This document shows, piece after piece, positions 1 through 8,722 of a DNA stretch of 37,362 nt (the first letter of the stretch is position 1; each line of letters starts with the position of its first letter). The notes under the pieces were generated by a model. That model was not told the DNA's origin and did not search any database. It saw only the letters and a list, made by a program, of their open reading frames with translations. Source of the stretch: an uncultured Gammaproteobacteria bacterium (lineage in GTDB: Bacteria; Pseudomonadota; Gammaproteobacteria; GCA-001735895); NCBI GenBank assembly GCA_947259305.1, contig CAMYML010000009.1:1-37362 (forward strand), in the 5' to 3' direction. The position numbers and the translations under genes were made by a program.

Positions 1-17
1 GATGACTGATCGGCGTC

Positions 18-137
18 GTCCCCGCGGAAGCGGGGACCTTATAACGCGCCTTCTTCGCGAGATCCCGGCTCAAGCGGGCCGCGTAGGTGCCGGGATGACG
101 TTTTGGGGAGTCATTCCCGCGCTAGCGTGGGAATGAC
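18..137. repeat. Cluster of three palindromic intergenic repeats
   Basis: Three successive inverted repeats lie here: GTCCCCGC/GCGGGGAC at 18-25 and 30-37, ATCCCGGC/GCCGGGAT at 62-69 and 89-96, and GTCATTCCC/GGGAATGAC at 110-118 and 129-137. They belong to the same family as the repeats near 19880, 21710, 22254, 30374 and 31357. Such GTCATCCCCGCG palindromes are common between genes in many proteobacteria. No transposase is present and no coding function is claimed. Confidence 0.75.
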
Positions 138-144
138 AGCATAT

Positions 145-184
145 TAAAAAAAATCCCCGGCCGGTGGCTAAACCGGTCGGGGAT
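145..184 (-). terminator. Rho-independent terminator of the 239-1030 gene
   Basis: On the minus strand a 13-bp stem with one mismatch (arms 172-184 and 153-165, loop 166-171) is followed directly by a run of T residues (A-run 146-153 on the plus strand). It lies about 55 nt downstream of the stop of the minus-strand gene ending at 239, which is where its transcript should end. Confidence 0.85.
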
Positions 185-238
185 GACGCCCTCCTCGGGG
201 CAAGGCGCTTGCGCGCCGGGGGAACCAGGGACCGCAGC

Positions 239-1030
239 TCAGGGAAGCCTTTTCTTATTGTTATCGTCGCTTTTTTTACAGGGGGTTAACGCGAGGGCCC
301 CCCTGGCTGCGATCACAACCTGGATAATCAGGAAAAATAGCAATAGCGTGGACATGCTGCCGGCGTGGTGAGTTGATACGCTGACTTCGCCATACGCGCC
401 GACATTCGCTTCATCCCAGTAAAGATCTTCGAGCGTTACCTCACGACCGAGATAGTAATAGTCGATCACTTCGCTGGTAACCATGTAGGCATGGTCGAGG
501 CTGTAGATCTCGACCAGCACCGCGTAATAGCCAGGCGCATAGCCATCGACCAGCTCGGTCTCAACCTCGTAGGCATCGGCAACATCGTCACCGTATATAT
601 GAAACAGGTCGGTGGTGAAATACTGGCTCCAGGGCCCGCCTTCCCTGCTCAGATACAGCTTGGCGTAAACCTCGGCGTCAGCGTAATTGACATCGACATC
701 GAAATAGACGTTGAGCGCGTGGTGAAACCCATCGCCATCGTAATCGCCGGTCAGTTGCACATCGGCGTCATAAATCTCGAACAGCTGATCGTGCCGATTA
801 GCGATGCCGGCAAGGCGTTGCGCTGCAGCCGATTCCGCGTAATTTTCTGGCGCGGTCGGCATGGGCTTGACCACCAGCTCGCGCTGTTTCAGCACGGCGG
901 GCAAATCGATGCTCTGATCCTGTTTCAGCTTGCCCGCCGAGCGGCTCGATTGCTCAACCTCGGCGGCGAAGGCCGATGATTCTGCGCCCAGTAGCGCGGC
1001 GGTCAAGCAGATGATTGCGATAGTCTTCAT
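239..1030 (-). CDS. Exported choice-of-anchor H family protein, C-terminal membrane anchor
   Basis: This is a 263-residue exported protein. A signal peptide covers about residues 1-22 and ends with AFA before AE. The central domain (about 85-205) is rich in Asp, Tyr and aromatic residues and contains DYDGDGFHHALNVYFDVDV and VYAKLYLSREGGPW. I recognise this pattern from the choice-of-anchor H family of surface proteins of marine gammaproteobacteria, whose function is unknown. Near the C-terminus, AGSM is followed by a hydrophobic stretch (about 227-248) and then a Lys/Arg-rich tail, consistent with a C-terminal sorting or anchoring signal. It lies 6 nt downstream of a His-rich exported protein and may share its transcript. 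The family call is from memory; export and the C-terminal hydrophobic segment are directly visible. Confidence 0.75.
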   Translation of the reverse strand: MKTIAIICLTAALLGAESSAFAAEVEQSSRSAGKLKQDQSIDLPAVLKQRELVVKPMPTAPENYAESAAAQRLAGIANRHDQLFEIYDADVQLTGDYDGDGFHHALNVYFDVDVNYADAEVYAKLYLSREGGPWSQYFTTDLFHIYGDDVADAYEVETELVDGYAPGYYAVLVEIYSLDHAYMVTSEVIDYYYLGREVTLEDLYWDEANVGAYGEVSVSTHHAGSMSTLLLFFLIIQVVIAARGALALTPCKKSDDNNKKRLP

Positions 1031-1036
1031 CGCCGT

Positions 1037-1321
1037 TTACCAGTTTCCGTGCTTTTTCCGGCGCGGATTATGGTAACCACCCTGGCTATGGCTATGACGT
1101 CGCGGCTTGTGTCCATAATGCCCACCGTGTCCACCGTGCCTGTGCCGACGGTAATGGTTATGCTGGTTGTGCTGGAACAACGCACTGAAGGCGATGAAGG
1201 CGGCTAATGGCGCCACGTAGTTATGCCCCTGGTGCGCGTTAGCCGGTGCGCTCGCCAGCGCCAGTACAACCAGGCTGGTGGCCGCCATAACCCCAAATTT
1301 ATTTACCCCTTGCTTAATCAT
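1037..1321 (-). CDS. Small His-rich exported protein
   Basis: This is a 94-residue protein starting MIKQGVNK. The start at 1321 is chosen because GGAG lies about 10 nt upstream and a signal peptide (about residues 1-29, ending ANA before HQ) follows. The longer frame to 1390 would hide that signal. The mature part has a short hydrophobic stretch (APLAAFIAFSALF) and then a tail dominated by His, Arg, Gly and Tyr (HNHYRRHRHGGHGGHYGHK). A His-rich exported tail could bind divalent metals such as nickel, zinc or copper, but this is only inferred from composition. It is not assigned to a family. The gene sits upstream of, and on the same strand as, the anchor-H protein, which follows after 6 nt. 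Confidence 0.7.
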   Translation of the reverse strand: MIKQGVNKFGVMAATSLVVLALASAPANAHQGHNYVAPLAAFIAFSALFQHNQHNHYRRHRHGGHGGHYGHKPRRHSHSQGGYHNPRRKKHGNW

Positions 1322-1420
1322 TTCTGTCTCCAGTCTGCTTTGATGACGGGGCCACTCTAGCGCGCAGAGACTTAATCGAAGCTGAACCAAAAAATGATTC
1401 GTGTGAAATAATTACTGTTT

Positions 1421-1426
1421 TATAAT
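1421..1426 (+). promoter_or_regulatory. Probable -10 box upstream of the FAH-family gene
   Basis: TATAAT is a perfect -10 hexamer. Seventeen nucleotides upstream lies TTCGTG (1398-1403), a weak -35. Transcription would begin near 1433 and leave a leader of about 60 nt before the ATG at 1494. Confidence 0.45.
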
Positions 1427-1493
1427 GGCGCGTCACTGCGGCACCCCGCAGGAATATTGAATCCGTATCCACGAGGCTGAAAAAGCACAGGCC

Positions 1494-2111
1494 ATGTACA
1501 GTATAAAAATAGACGGGGATCGTTTTACGCCTTCCAAAATAGTTTGCGTCGGGCGCAATTATCTCGAGCACATCCGCGAACTGGGTAATGAAACCCCCGA
1601 CGAAATGGTTATTTTCAACAAACCCAATTCATCGATATCGAAAACGCTCCATGCCGCTCGCGATGGCGAGCCGCTGCATTACGAGGGCGAGATCTGTTTC
1701 ATGCTGCGCAACAATTCCCTGCACGGGGTGGGATTCGGTCTCGACCTGACGCGGCGCGAGTTACAGTCGAAACTGAAAGCCAGGGGCTTACCCTGGGAGC
1801 GCGCCAAGGCTTTCGACGGCGCCGCCTGTTTCAGCGATTTCGTCAGCCTGGGCGACACCGACATCAGCAGCCTGTCGCTGCAACTCGAAGTCGATGGGGA
1901 TTTACGCCAGGACGGCGGTTACGAGCTGATGATGCATAAACCCGCACAGATTCTGGCGGGTATCGAGGCGTTCATGAGCCTCGAGGACGACGACATCGTC
2001 ATGACCGGCACGCCTAAAGGCGTCGGCCAGGTTGCAACCGGGGAACGCTTCGTTGGCAGGATACTGGCCGACGGCCGCGAACTGGTCAGACACGAGTGGC
2101 GAGTCGAATAA
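1494..2111 (+). CDS. Fumarylacetoacetate hydrolase (FAH) family protein
   Basis: This is a 205-residue cytosolic enzyme of the FAH superfamily, in the small YcgM/acylpyruvase-like group. That group hydrolyses C-C bonds in acylpyruvates or decarboxylates oxaloacetate using a divalent metal. Diagnostic stretches are KIVCVGRNYLEH near residue 20, the YEGEI acidic metal-binding segment near 63, KAFDGAACFSDFV near 105, and the C-terminal DDDIVMTGTPKGVGQV. Length is normal for the single-domain group (about 200-220). The exact substrate cannot be told from sequence. The gene converges on rpsT and shares a bidirectional terminator with it. The ATG at 1494 gives the usual N-terminus, although no strong ribosome binding site is visible. 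Confidence 0.88.
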   Translation: MYSIKIDGDRFTPSKIVCVGRNYLEHIRELGNETPDEMVIFNKPNSSISKTLHAARDGEPLHYEGEICFMLRNNSLHGVGFGLDLTRRELQSKLKARGLPWERAKAFDGAACFSDFVSLGDTDISSLSLQLEVDGDLRQDGGYELMMHKPAQILAGIEAFMSLEDDDIVMTGTPKGVGQVATGERFVGRILADGRELVRHEWRVE

Positions 2112-2118
2112 TCGGCAT

Positions 2119-2148
2119 AAAAAAGGCCGGATCAAGTCCGGCCTTTTT
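2119..2148. terminator. Bidirectional terminator between FAH gene and rpsT
   Basis: The stem GGCCGG/CCGGCC with loop ATCAAGT is flanked by an A-run on the left and a T-run on the right, so it can end transcription from both sides. It sits between the convergent stops at 2111 and 2169. Confidence 0.9.
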
Positions 2149-2168
2149 CGATTCGATACAAAAGCTGC

Positions 2169-2429
2169 TTACAGCGCCTTGATCTGAGTATTCAGGCGGG
2201 TCTTGTGACGCGCGGCCTTGTTATGGCTGATCAGCCCGTGAGTGGCCGAGCTATCGAGCACGGGCACGACCTTTTTATAAGCTTCTTCAGCGGCCTTTTT
2301 GTCAGCGGCGTCGATCGCGGCAACGGTGGCCTTGATATGAGTCCGCATCATGGAACGTCGACTGGCGTTTCGCTGGCGACGCTGTTCGGCCTGGTTTGCG
2401 CGCTTGCGCGCCGATGCTGAGTTTGCCAA
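2169..2429 (-). CDS. rpsT: 30S ribosomal protein S20
   Basis: This is the 86-residue small-subunit protein S20, which binds 16S rRNA and is needed for 30S assembly. The N-terminus [20 protein letters not shown], the middle [15 protein letters not shown] and the C-terminal [13 protein letters not shown]-like stretch (here [13 protein letters not shown]) are typical, as are the length and the high content of Lys, Arg and Ala. It is divergent from murJ, the usual order in gammaproteobacteria. It has its own sigma70 promoter at 2469-2497 and ends in the shared terminator at 2119-2148. AGGAG lies about 8 nt before the start. Confidence 0.98.
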   Translation of the reverse strand: MANSASARKRANQAEQRRQRNASRRSMMRTHIKATVAAIDAADKKAAEEAYKKVVPVLDSSATHGLISHNKAARHKTRLNTQIKAL

Positions 2430-2468
2430 GGTTTACTCCTGGAATGGGCTTGAAAAAAAGAGGCGCGC

Positions 2469-2497
2469 ATTATCTTCACTGCGCCCTGCGCTGTCAA
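2469..2497 (-). promoter_or_regulatory. Strong sigma70 promoter of rpsT
   Basis: On the minus strand a perfect -35 TTGACA (2492-2497) is separated by 17 nt from GATAAT (2469-2474). It lies about 40 nt before the rpsT start codon, as expected for a highly expressed ribosomal protein gene. Confidence 0.88.
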
Positions 2498-2520
2498 CCT
2501 AAAATGACTGCTATACAAGG

Positions 2521-2801
2521 ACTTAAACCTGCAAATTGCACCAGTCGGTCTCGGGCCTCGATCTATCCAGTCGAATTATTGAGGGAAACTAATATTTTTC
2601 CGGGTTTACTGAACAAATACTGCTGGTAAACGGCCCGAGCCCTATCCCGGCGCTGACTTGTCCAGATACGCCTGAACTGCCCGGGGCGCGCAGCCTTCCC
2701 TCAAGCCATAGCTGCGGCTATGACTTGAGATCCAGGCCGGCGTTCAGCCGCATCTGTTCGGCGCCAGCATCCGGGATACTGATACAATTTGCAGGTTAAG
2801 T
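2521..2801. repeat. Nested inverted repeats between rpsT and murJ
   Basis: This is the only gene-free stretch over 300 nt (2430-2855). An outer inverted repeat pairs 2521-2538 (ACTTAAACCTGCAAATTG) with 2785-2801, differing by one base. Inside it is a long imperfect hairpin from about 2643 (TATCCCGG) to 2778 (CCGGGATA). Its core is a near-perfect 13-bp stem (2700-2712 with 2717-2729) around a TGCG loop. The left side carries about 100 nt (2540-2642) with no counterpart on the right. The right outer arm lies just upstream of the murJ promoter. No protein is encoded here. It may be a small non-autonomous (MITE-like) element or a structured leader. Confidence 0.65.
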
Positions 2802-2809
2802 GCTAGAAT
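2779..2809 (+). promoter_or_regulatory. Probable extended -10 promoter of the murJ operon
   Basis: TGCTAGAAT (2801-2809) is an extended -10 element (TGnTAnAAT form). The -35 is poor: TGATAC or CTGATA near 2779-2785, 18-19 nt upstream. Initiation would fall near 2816, about 40 nt before the murJ ATG. It overlaps the end of the outer inverted repeat. Confidence 0.5.
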
Positions 2810-2855
2810 TCCGCGCTTTTATGGACCCGAAAGTAAACGGCTTAACACACTGGCT

Positions 2856-4406
2856 ATGAGCGCGCTGATCAAATCAACAGCCTCGGTAGGCTCGATGACC
2901 TTACTGTCGCGCCTGCTCGGGCTCGCGCGCGATATCGTCATCGCGCGCTTTTTCTCGGCCAGCGATGCCGCGGACGCGTTTTTCGTCGCTTTCAAGATCC
3001 CTAACTTCCTGCGTCGGCTGTTCGCCGAAGGCGCATTTTCACTGGCTTTTGTGCCGGTGCTGACCGAGTACCGCAATAACTACACGGCGGCACAGACGCG
3101 CGACCTGATCGACCGCGTTGCCGGCACGCTGGGTGCCATCCTGCTGCTGCTGAGCCTGTTCGGCGTGGCCGCATCGCCGTTGTTGATCAGTGTTTTCGCC
3201 GCCGGCTTCCTCGATCAGCCGGCCAAGTTCGACCTGACCGCGGATATGCTGCGCCTCACCTTCCCCTACATCCTGCTGATTTCGATGACGGCGATGGCCG
3301 GGGGCATTCTCAACACCTGGAAACGCTTCGCGGTACCGGCCTTCACCCCGGTGTTGCTCAACCTGAGCATGATCGGCTGCGCGATGTATCTGAGCCCGCG
3401 CCTCGACGTTCCCATCACCGCGCTGGCCTGGGGTGTCCTGCTCGCCGGTGTGGCACAGTTGCTGTTTCAGCTACCCTTCCTCTATCGCGCGGGCCTGCTG
3501 CCGCGACCGAAATGGGGCTGGCGCCATGCAGGCGTGCAAAAAATCATCAAACTGATGATCCCCGCGCTGTTCGGCTCCTCGGTCGCGCAGATCAACCTGC
3601 TGTTCGATACCTTCATCGCCTCCTTCCTGATGACGGGCAGCGTGGCCTGGCTCTATTATTCCGACCGCCTGCTCGAATTTCCGCTCGGCGTATTCGGCAT
3701 CGCGCTCGCCACGGTCGTGCTGCCCAACCTGTCAGAGGCGCATTACAAAGAGGGCGCCACCCATTTCAACGACACGCTGCGCTGGGCGATACAGCTGTCG
3801 CTGCTGATCGCGGTGCCCGCCACCTTCGGCCTGTTCCTGCTGGCGCAGCCGATTCTCGCGACCCTGTTCGAATACGGCGCCTTCAGCGCTAACGATTCGA
3901 TGATGGCGGCCTACAGCCTGATGGCTTACAGCCTCGGCCTGCCCGCCTTCATACTGATCAAGATCCTGGCCAGCGGCTTTTACGCACGCCAGGACACCAG
4001 GACCCCGGTGCGTATCGGCATCCAGGCAATGATCTTCAACATGGTGCTGAATGTCGTCTTCGTGGTAACGATGCTGCAGACCGATTTTATCGCGCCGCAC
4101 GTCGGTCTCGCGCTCGCGACCACGGCCTCGGCCTATTTCAACGCGTTTCGCCTCGCGCGCGAACTGCGCCGCGATGCCATCCTCGGCGCCCTCGAAACCT
4201 TCAGCCGGCCGCTGCTTAAAATCCTCTGCGCCTGCCTCGCGATGGCTGTGCTGATTCACCTGATGCTGCCAGAGGTGGACCTGTGGAGCGAGCTGCGCTG
4301 GTATGGCCGCCTGCGCGAACTCGCCTGGCTGATCCTGCCCGCGATCTTGTGTTACGCCATCCTGCTTTGGATAATGGGCTTTCGTCGTCAACAGTTCGTT
4401 TCCTGA
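2856..4406 (+). CDS. murJ: Lipid II flippase MurJ
   Basis: This is a 516-residue polytopic inner-membrane protein of the MVF/MATE-like MurJ family. It flips the peptidoglycan precursor lipid II across the cytoplasmic membrane. The N-terminal segment SVGSMTLLSRLLGLARDIVI, the motif AFFVAFKIPNFLRRLFAEGA (about residues 40-60) and the later YSLGLPAFILIKILASGFYARQDTRTPV are hallmark MurJ stretches. Length and about 14 hydrophobic segments fit the family. Its ATG overlaps the stop of a possible 12-codon leader ORF (2821-2859). ribF follows after 13 nt, so murJ probably heads the operon running to ispH. Confidence 0.97.
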   Translation: MSALIKSTASVGSMTLLSRLLGLARDIVIARFFSASDAADAFFVAFKIPNFLRRLFAEGAFSLAFVPVLTEYRNNYTAAQTRDLIDRVAGTLGAILLLLSLFGVAASPLLISVFAAGFLDQPAKFDLTADMLRLTFPYILLISMTAMAGGILNTWKRFAVPAFTPVLLNLSMIGCAMYLSPRLDVPITALAWGVLLAGVAQLLFQLPFLYRAGLLPRPKWGWRHAGVQKIIKLMIPALFGSSVAQINLLFDTFIASFLMTGSVAWLYYSDRLLEFPLGVFGIALATVVLPNLSEAHYKEGATHFNDTLRWAIQLSLLIAVPATFGLFLLAQPILATLFEYGAFSANDSMMAAYSLMAYSLGLPAFILIKILASGFYARQDTRTPVRIGIQAMIFNMVLNVVFVVTMLQTDFIAPHVGLALATTASAYFNAFRLARELRRDAILGALETFSRPLLKILCACLAMAVLIHLMLPEVDLWSELRWYGRLRELAWLILPAILCYAILLWIMGFRRQQFVS

Positions 4407-4419
4407 AATAGCCTGAACA

Positions 4420-5352
4420 ATGAAATTAATCCGTGGACTCTATAACCTGAGGCAACCGCTAGCGGCGAGCGCGGTGACGATCGGCAATTTCGATGGCGTG
4501 CACCGCGGGCATCAACTCGTCATCAGCCAGCTGCAGCGGGTCGCCGCCGAGGCGTCCCTGCCGACCGTGGTGATCATTTTCGAACCGCAGCCGATCGAGT
4601 ATTTCGCGCCCGCCAGGGCGCCCAAACGTCTGTCCCGATTTCGGGAGAAAATAGCTTATCTGAAGGCGCAAAAAATCGACTACCTGCTGTGCCTGCATTT
4701 CGATCACAATCTCGCCCAGCAAAGCGCCGAGGATTTCGTGCAGAAAATTCTGCTCGACAGCCTCAACACCCGCCACCTCGTCATCGGCGACGATTTTCAT
4801 TTTGGCAAGAACCGACAGGGTAACTTCGACTTTTTACTGCAAAACAGCGCGCGCTTCGGTTTCACTGTCGACGAAACCGAAACCCTGATACAGGACGGCG
4901 AGCGCGTCAGCAGCACAAGGGTCCGCCACTGCATCGAACAGGGCGATTTCGAAAAAGCCAGCGAGTTGCTCGGCCGCCCCTATTCATTGTCGGGCCGGGT
5001 CGCGCATGGGCAAAAACTGGGACGCCAGCTCGGATACCCGACTATAAACATCAAAATGGGCGATAAAACCCTGATCGTTAAAGGAATATTTGCGGTTCGG
5101 GTGAAAGGAATAGATAATCGCGTGCTTGAGGGCGTGGCCAGTATTGGCACCCGCCCAACGGTGGCCGGCGTCGACACTATCCTCGAGGTATATATTCTGG
5201 ATTTCGATCGGGACGTATATGGTAATAGCGTCGAGGTCGAGTTTTTGCACAAGATACGTGATGAACAGAAATTTGATTCGCTGGAAGAGTTAACCGTCAA
5301 TATCGGGCGGGACACCGAAAACGCGATCGCTTATTTTAGACGAGACGAATAG
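4420..5352 (+). CDS. ribF: Bifunctional riboflavin kinase / FAD synthetase
   Basis: This 310-residue cytosolic enzyme phosphorylates riboflavin to FMN and then adenylates FMN to FAD. The N-terminal adenylyltransferase domain shows IGNFDGVHRGHQ (residues 21-32), the nucleotidyl transferase HxGH-like motif, and later STRVRHCIEQGDFEKASELLGRPY. The C-terminal kinase domain shows the GxxLGRxLGYPTxN signature (QKLGRQLGYPTINI) and ends with the usual DEQKFDSLEEL helix. Length matches the bacterial bifunctional family (about 310). It sits between murJ and ileS, as in most gammaproteobacteria, with its stop 3 nt before the ileS start. Confidence 0.97.
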   Translation: MKLIRGLYNLRQPLAASAVTIGNFDGVHRGHQLVISQLQRVAAEASLPTVVIIFEPQPIEYFAPARAPKRLSRFREKIAYLKAQKIDYLLCLHFDHNLAQQSAEDFVQKILLDSLNTRHLVIGDDFHFGKNRQGNFDFLLQNSARFGFTVDETETLIQDGERVSSTRVRHCIEQGDFEKASELLGRPYSLSGRVAHGQKLGRQLGYPTINIKMGDKTLIVKGIFAVRVKGIDNRVLEGVASIGTRPTVAGVDTILEVYILDFDRDVYGNSVEVEFLHKIRDEQKFDSLEELTVNIGRDTENAIAYFRRDE

Positions 5353-5355
5353 CAG

Positions 5356-8193
5356 TTGGCTGACTACAAATCCACATTAAATTTACCCGACACCGAATTC
5401 CCGATGCGCGGCAACCTCGCCAATCGCGAGCCCGAGCGCCTGCAGAACTGGCAGGATAAGGATCTTTACCAGAAAATCCGAGCAGCGCGCGTCGGCCGCA
5501 AGCGTTACGTTCTTCACGACGGCCCGCCCTACGCCAACGGCGACATTCACATCGGTCACGCGGTCAACAAAATTCTGAAGGACATGATCGTCAAGTCGCG
5601 CACCCTGAACGGCGAGGACGCGCCCTATGTGCCCGGCTGGGATTGCCACGGCCTGCCGATCGAGCACCAGGTCGAAAAAACCATCGGCAAGGCCGGGATC
5701 AAGGTCGAAGCTGACGCGTTTCGCCAGGCCTGTCGCGACTATGCGCTCAAGCAGATCGACCAGCAACGCCTTGATTTCATTCGCCTCGGCGTGCTCGGCG
5801 ACTGGTACGATCCCTACCTGACCATGAAGTTCGACACCGAGGCCAATATCGTGCGCGCGCTCGGCAAGATTATCGAAAACGGACACGTGATCCGCGGCGA
5901 CAAGCCGGTGCACTGGTGCACCGATTGCGGCTCCGCGCTGGCCGAGGCCGAAGTCGATTACAAGGACAAGACTTCGCCCGCGATCGACGTGCGCTTCAAT
6001 GCCGTCGATGAAGCCGCGATCCTGGCGGCACTGCAGGTCGAGGCCGATGGACCCGGTGAAGGCCCGATCTCGGTGCTGATCTGGACGACCACGCCATGGA
6101 CGCTGCCGGCCAACCTGGCGGTGGCGCTGAATCCGACAGTGGAATACGTACTGCTGCAGGTTGACAGCGAGCTGGGTAGGGAACGCCTGCTGCTGGCGGA
6201 GGAGCTGGCGGACGCAGCCCTGCAACGATACGGTATCGAGAATCACGTCGTGGTTGCGCGAGGCAAGGGCGAAGCCCTGGACCGACTAACCCTGCGGCAC
6301 CCGTTTTACGAGCGCGAATCGCTGCTCGTCATCGGCGACCACGTTACCCTCGAAGCCGGCACCGGTGCGGTGCACACCGCTCCCGGCCACGGCCAGGACG
6401 ACTTCGAAATCGGCCGCAAATACGGTCTCGATATTTACAACCCGGTCGGCGACAACGGCTGTTTCCTGCCCAGTACCGAATTCTTCGCCGGCGAGCACGT
6501 GTTCGCCGCCAACGATCACGTGATCGAGGTTTTGCAGGAGCACAAAGCCCTGATCCATGTCGAAAAGTACCAGCACAGCTACCCGCACTGCTGGCGGCAC
6601 AAAACCCCGATCATCTTTCGCGCCACCCCGCAATGGTTCATCAGCATGGAGCAGGCCGGGCTACGTGATCTCGCCATGGCGGAGATCAAAAAGGTACGCT
6701 GGGTTCCGTCCTGGGGTCAGGCGCGCATCGAAAGCATGATCGAAAACCGGCCCGACTGGTGTATCTCGCGCCAGCGCTACTGGGGCGTACCGATACCGCT
6801 GTTCATGCATCGCGAAACCAAGGCGCTGCACCCGCGTACCGCCGAGTTGATCGAGGCCGTCGCCAAACGTATCGAAGTCGCCGGCATCCAGGCCTGGTTT
6901 TCGCTCGAGGCGAACGAATTGCTCGGCGACGAGATCGACGATTACGTCAAACTCAGCGACACGCTCGATGTCTGGTTCGATTCCGGCACCACCCATTTCA
7001 GCGTGCTGCAGCAGGATGAAGAACGCTTTCATTTTCCGGCCGACATGTATCTCGAAGGCTCGGATCAGCACCGCGGCTGGTTCCATTCATCGCTGTTGGC
7101 GTCCTGCGCGATGCACGGCCAGGCGCCCTATCGCCAGGTTTTGACGCACGGTTTCACGGTCGACGCCAAGGGCATGAAGATGTCGAAATCGGTGGGCAAC
7201 GTGATCGCGCCGATCAAGGTCACCAAGACGCTCGGCGCCGATATCCTGCGCCTGTGGGTCGCGGCCACCGATTATTCCGGCGAAATGTCGATTTCCGATG
7301 AAATCCTGAAACGCACCGCCGATTCTTACCGCCGCATCCGCAACACCCTGCGTTTCCTGCTGGCCAATACCAATGGCTTCGATCCCGCCGAACATTCGGT
7401 CGCGGCCTCGGAATTGCTGGCGCTCGATCAATGGATCGTGGCGGCAACGCTGCAGCTGCAAACCGAACTACAGCAACACTACGACGACTATCACTTTCAC
7501 GTCGCGGTGCAGAAAATCCATAATTTCTGCTCCGAAACACTGGGTGGATTCTACCTCGACGTCATCAAGGACCGGCAATACACTACCCAGGCCGACTCGC
7601 GGGCGCGGCGTTCCTGCCAGACCGCGATGTACCATGTCACCGAGGCGATGACGCGCTGGATCGCGCCGATCCTGAGCTTCACCGCCGATGAAGTCTGGGA
7701 AAACATGCCGGGTGAGCGCGCGGATCTCGGCGTGTTTACCGCCGAATGGTATGACGGCCTGTCCGCATACTCGAATAGCGACGTCGATGGCGCGGTCTGG
7801 GACGCGCTCGAACAGGTGCGCACCGAAGTCACGCGCAGCCTCGAAGTTCTGCGCCAGGACGGCAAGATCGGTTCCAGCCTCGATGCCGATGTCACCATTT
7901 TTGCCAAACCGGCGCTGATCGACCAGCTGCAGGTCATCAGCGACGAACTGCGCTTTGTCATGATCACTTCCTCGGCGCAGTTGAAACCGCTCGAGGCCGC
8001 GCAGGCCGAGGCCGCGCTTGCCTTGCGTGACGGCAGCAAGATCGTGGTTCAGGCCGGGCCGAGCGCGCACGAAAAATGCGTGCGCTGCTGGCATCACCGC
8101 GCAGACGTCGGCAGCCACGCCGAGCATCCGGAACTCTGCGGGCGCTGTATCGAAAATGTCGACGGTAACGGTGAACAGCGCCGCTACGCCTGA
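5356..8193 (+). CDS. ileS: Isoleucyl-tRNA synthetase
   Basis: This is a 945-residue class I aminoacyl-tRNA synthetase that attaches isoleucine to tRNA-Ile and edits mischarged valine. The HIGH motif is at residues 65-68 ([11 protein letters not shown]) and KMSKS is at about 608-612 ([11 protein letters not shown]). The CP1 editing domain carries the TTPWTLPAN and [16 protein letters not shown] stretches. The C-terminal zinc site is [12 protein letters not shown] and later CGRC. The start is taken as TTG at 5356, 3 nt after the ribF stop, because the protein then begins [20 protein letters not shown], the normal family N-terminus. No strong ribosome binding site is visible, so translation is probably coupled to ribF. 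lspA follows after 19 nt. Confidence 0.97.
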   Translation: MADYKSTLNLPDTEFPMRGNLANREPERLQNWQDKDLYQKIRAARVGRKRYVLHDGPPYANGDIHIGHAVNKILKDMIVKSRTLNGEDAPYVPGWDCHGLPIEHQVEKTIGKAGIKVEADAFRQACRDYALKQIDQQRLDFIRLGVLGDWYDPYLTMKFDTEANIVRALGKIIENGHVIRGDKPVHWCTDCGSALAEAEVDYKDKTSPAIDVRFNAVDEAAILAALQVEADGPGEGPISVLIWTTTPWTLPANLAVALNPTVEYVLLQVDSELGRERLLLAEELADAALQRYGIENHVVVARGKGEALDRLTLRHPFYERESLLVIGDHVTLEAGTGAVHTAPGHGQDDFEIGRKYGLDIYNPVGDNGCFLPSTEFFAGEHVFAANDHVIEVLQEHKALIHVEKYQHSYPHCWRHKTPIIFRATPQWFISMEQAGLRDLAMAEIKKVRWVPSWGQARIESMIENRPDWCISRQRYWGVPIPLFMHRETKALHPRTAELIEAVAKRIEVAGIQAWFSLEANELLGDEIDDYVKLSDTLDVWFDSGTTHFSVLQQDEERFHFPADMYLEGSDQHRGWFHSSLLASCAMHGQAPYRQVLTHGFTVDAKGMKMSKSVGNVIAPIKVTKTLGADILRLWVAATDYSGEMSISDEILKRTADSYRRIRNTLRFLLANTNGFDPAEHSVAASELLALDQWIVAATLQLQTELQQHYDDYHFHVAVQKIHNFCSETLGGFYLDVIKDRQYTTQADSRARRSCQTAMYHVTEAMTRWIAPILSFTADEVWENMPGERADLGVFTAEWYDGLSAYSNSDVDGAVWDALEQVRTEVTRSLEVLRQDGKIGSSLDADVTIFAKPALIDQLQVISDELRFVMITSSAQLKPLEAAQAEAALALRDGSKIVVQAGPSAHEKCVRCWHHRADVGSHAEHPELCGRCIENVDGNGEQRRYA

Positions 8194-8212
8194 GCGCCCC
8201 TTGCCTGCATCC

Positions 8213-8722
8213 ATGACCAGCACTCACCCTCAACTGAAATGGTTATGGATCAGCCTGCTGGTGGTGGCGCTGGACCAGGCTACCAAGCAGATCGCCGAAT
8301 CCCAGTTGACCCCGCACCAGGCGGTCAACCTGTTGCCTTATTTCGACTGGTACCTGACCTATAACACCGGCGCGGCCTTCAGCTTTCTCGCCAATGCCGG
8401 CGGCTGGCAACGCTGGTTGTTTACCGTTATTGCGGTGGTTATCAGCCTGATCATCGTGCAGTGGATGCGCAAGCTGCCGCCTGAGGAAACTCTGACCGCG
8501 GTTTCCCTGAGCCTGATTCTGGGCGGCGCCATCGGCAACCTGATCGACCGGGTTTACCTCGGCCACGTCATCGATTACATTCAGATCTGGCTCGGCAGCT
8601 ACCCCTGGCCGGCCTTTAATATCGCCGACGCCGCGATCTTCGTCGGCGCGGTGATGCTGATCCTGAGCAGCTTTAGCGGAACCGGCAAAACCCCTACCGA
8701 AGAGTCGCATGAGCCTGATTGA
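8213..8722 (+). CDS. lspA: Lipoprotein signal peptidase II
   Basis: This 169-residue inner-membrane aspartyl protease removes signal peptides from prolipoproteins after lipidation. Four hydrophobic segments are visible. The signature NTGAAFSFLA is at residues 51-60. The catalytic aspartates are expected at D121 (GHVIDYI) and D139 (AFNIADAAI), and GNLIDR precedes them. The ATG at 8213 gives the standard N-terminus; the same frame runs further upstream inside ileS but that part is not lspA. The 3' end overlaps fkpB by 14 nt, suggesting translational coupling. The lipoprotein at 10206 is one likely local substrate. Confidence 0.97.
   Translation: MTSTHPQLKWLWISLLVVALDQATKQIAESQLTPHQAVNLLPYFDWYLTYNTGAAFSFLANAGGWQRWLFTVIAVVISLIIVQWMRKLPPEETLTAVSLSLILGGAIGNLIDRVYLGHVIDYIQIWLGSYPWPAFNIADAAIFVGAVMLILSSFSGTGKTPTEESHEPD

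Noticed and set aside
183-371. 62-codon plus-strand frame at the left end
   Set aside because: It starts in the terminator stem and is antisense to the anchor-H protein's C-terminus.
3732-4391. 219-codon minus-strand frame inside murJ
   Set aside because: Antisense shadow of murJ, with no ribosome binding site and no recognisable protein features.
5383-6246. 287-codon minus-strand frame inside ileS
   Set aside because: Antisense shadow of a clearly recognised synthetase domain.
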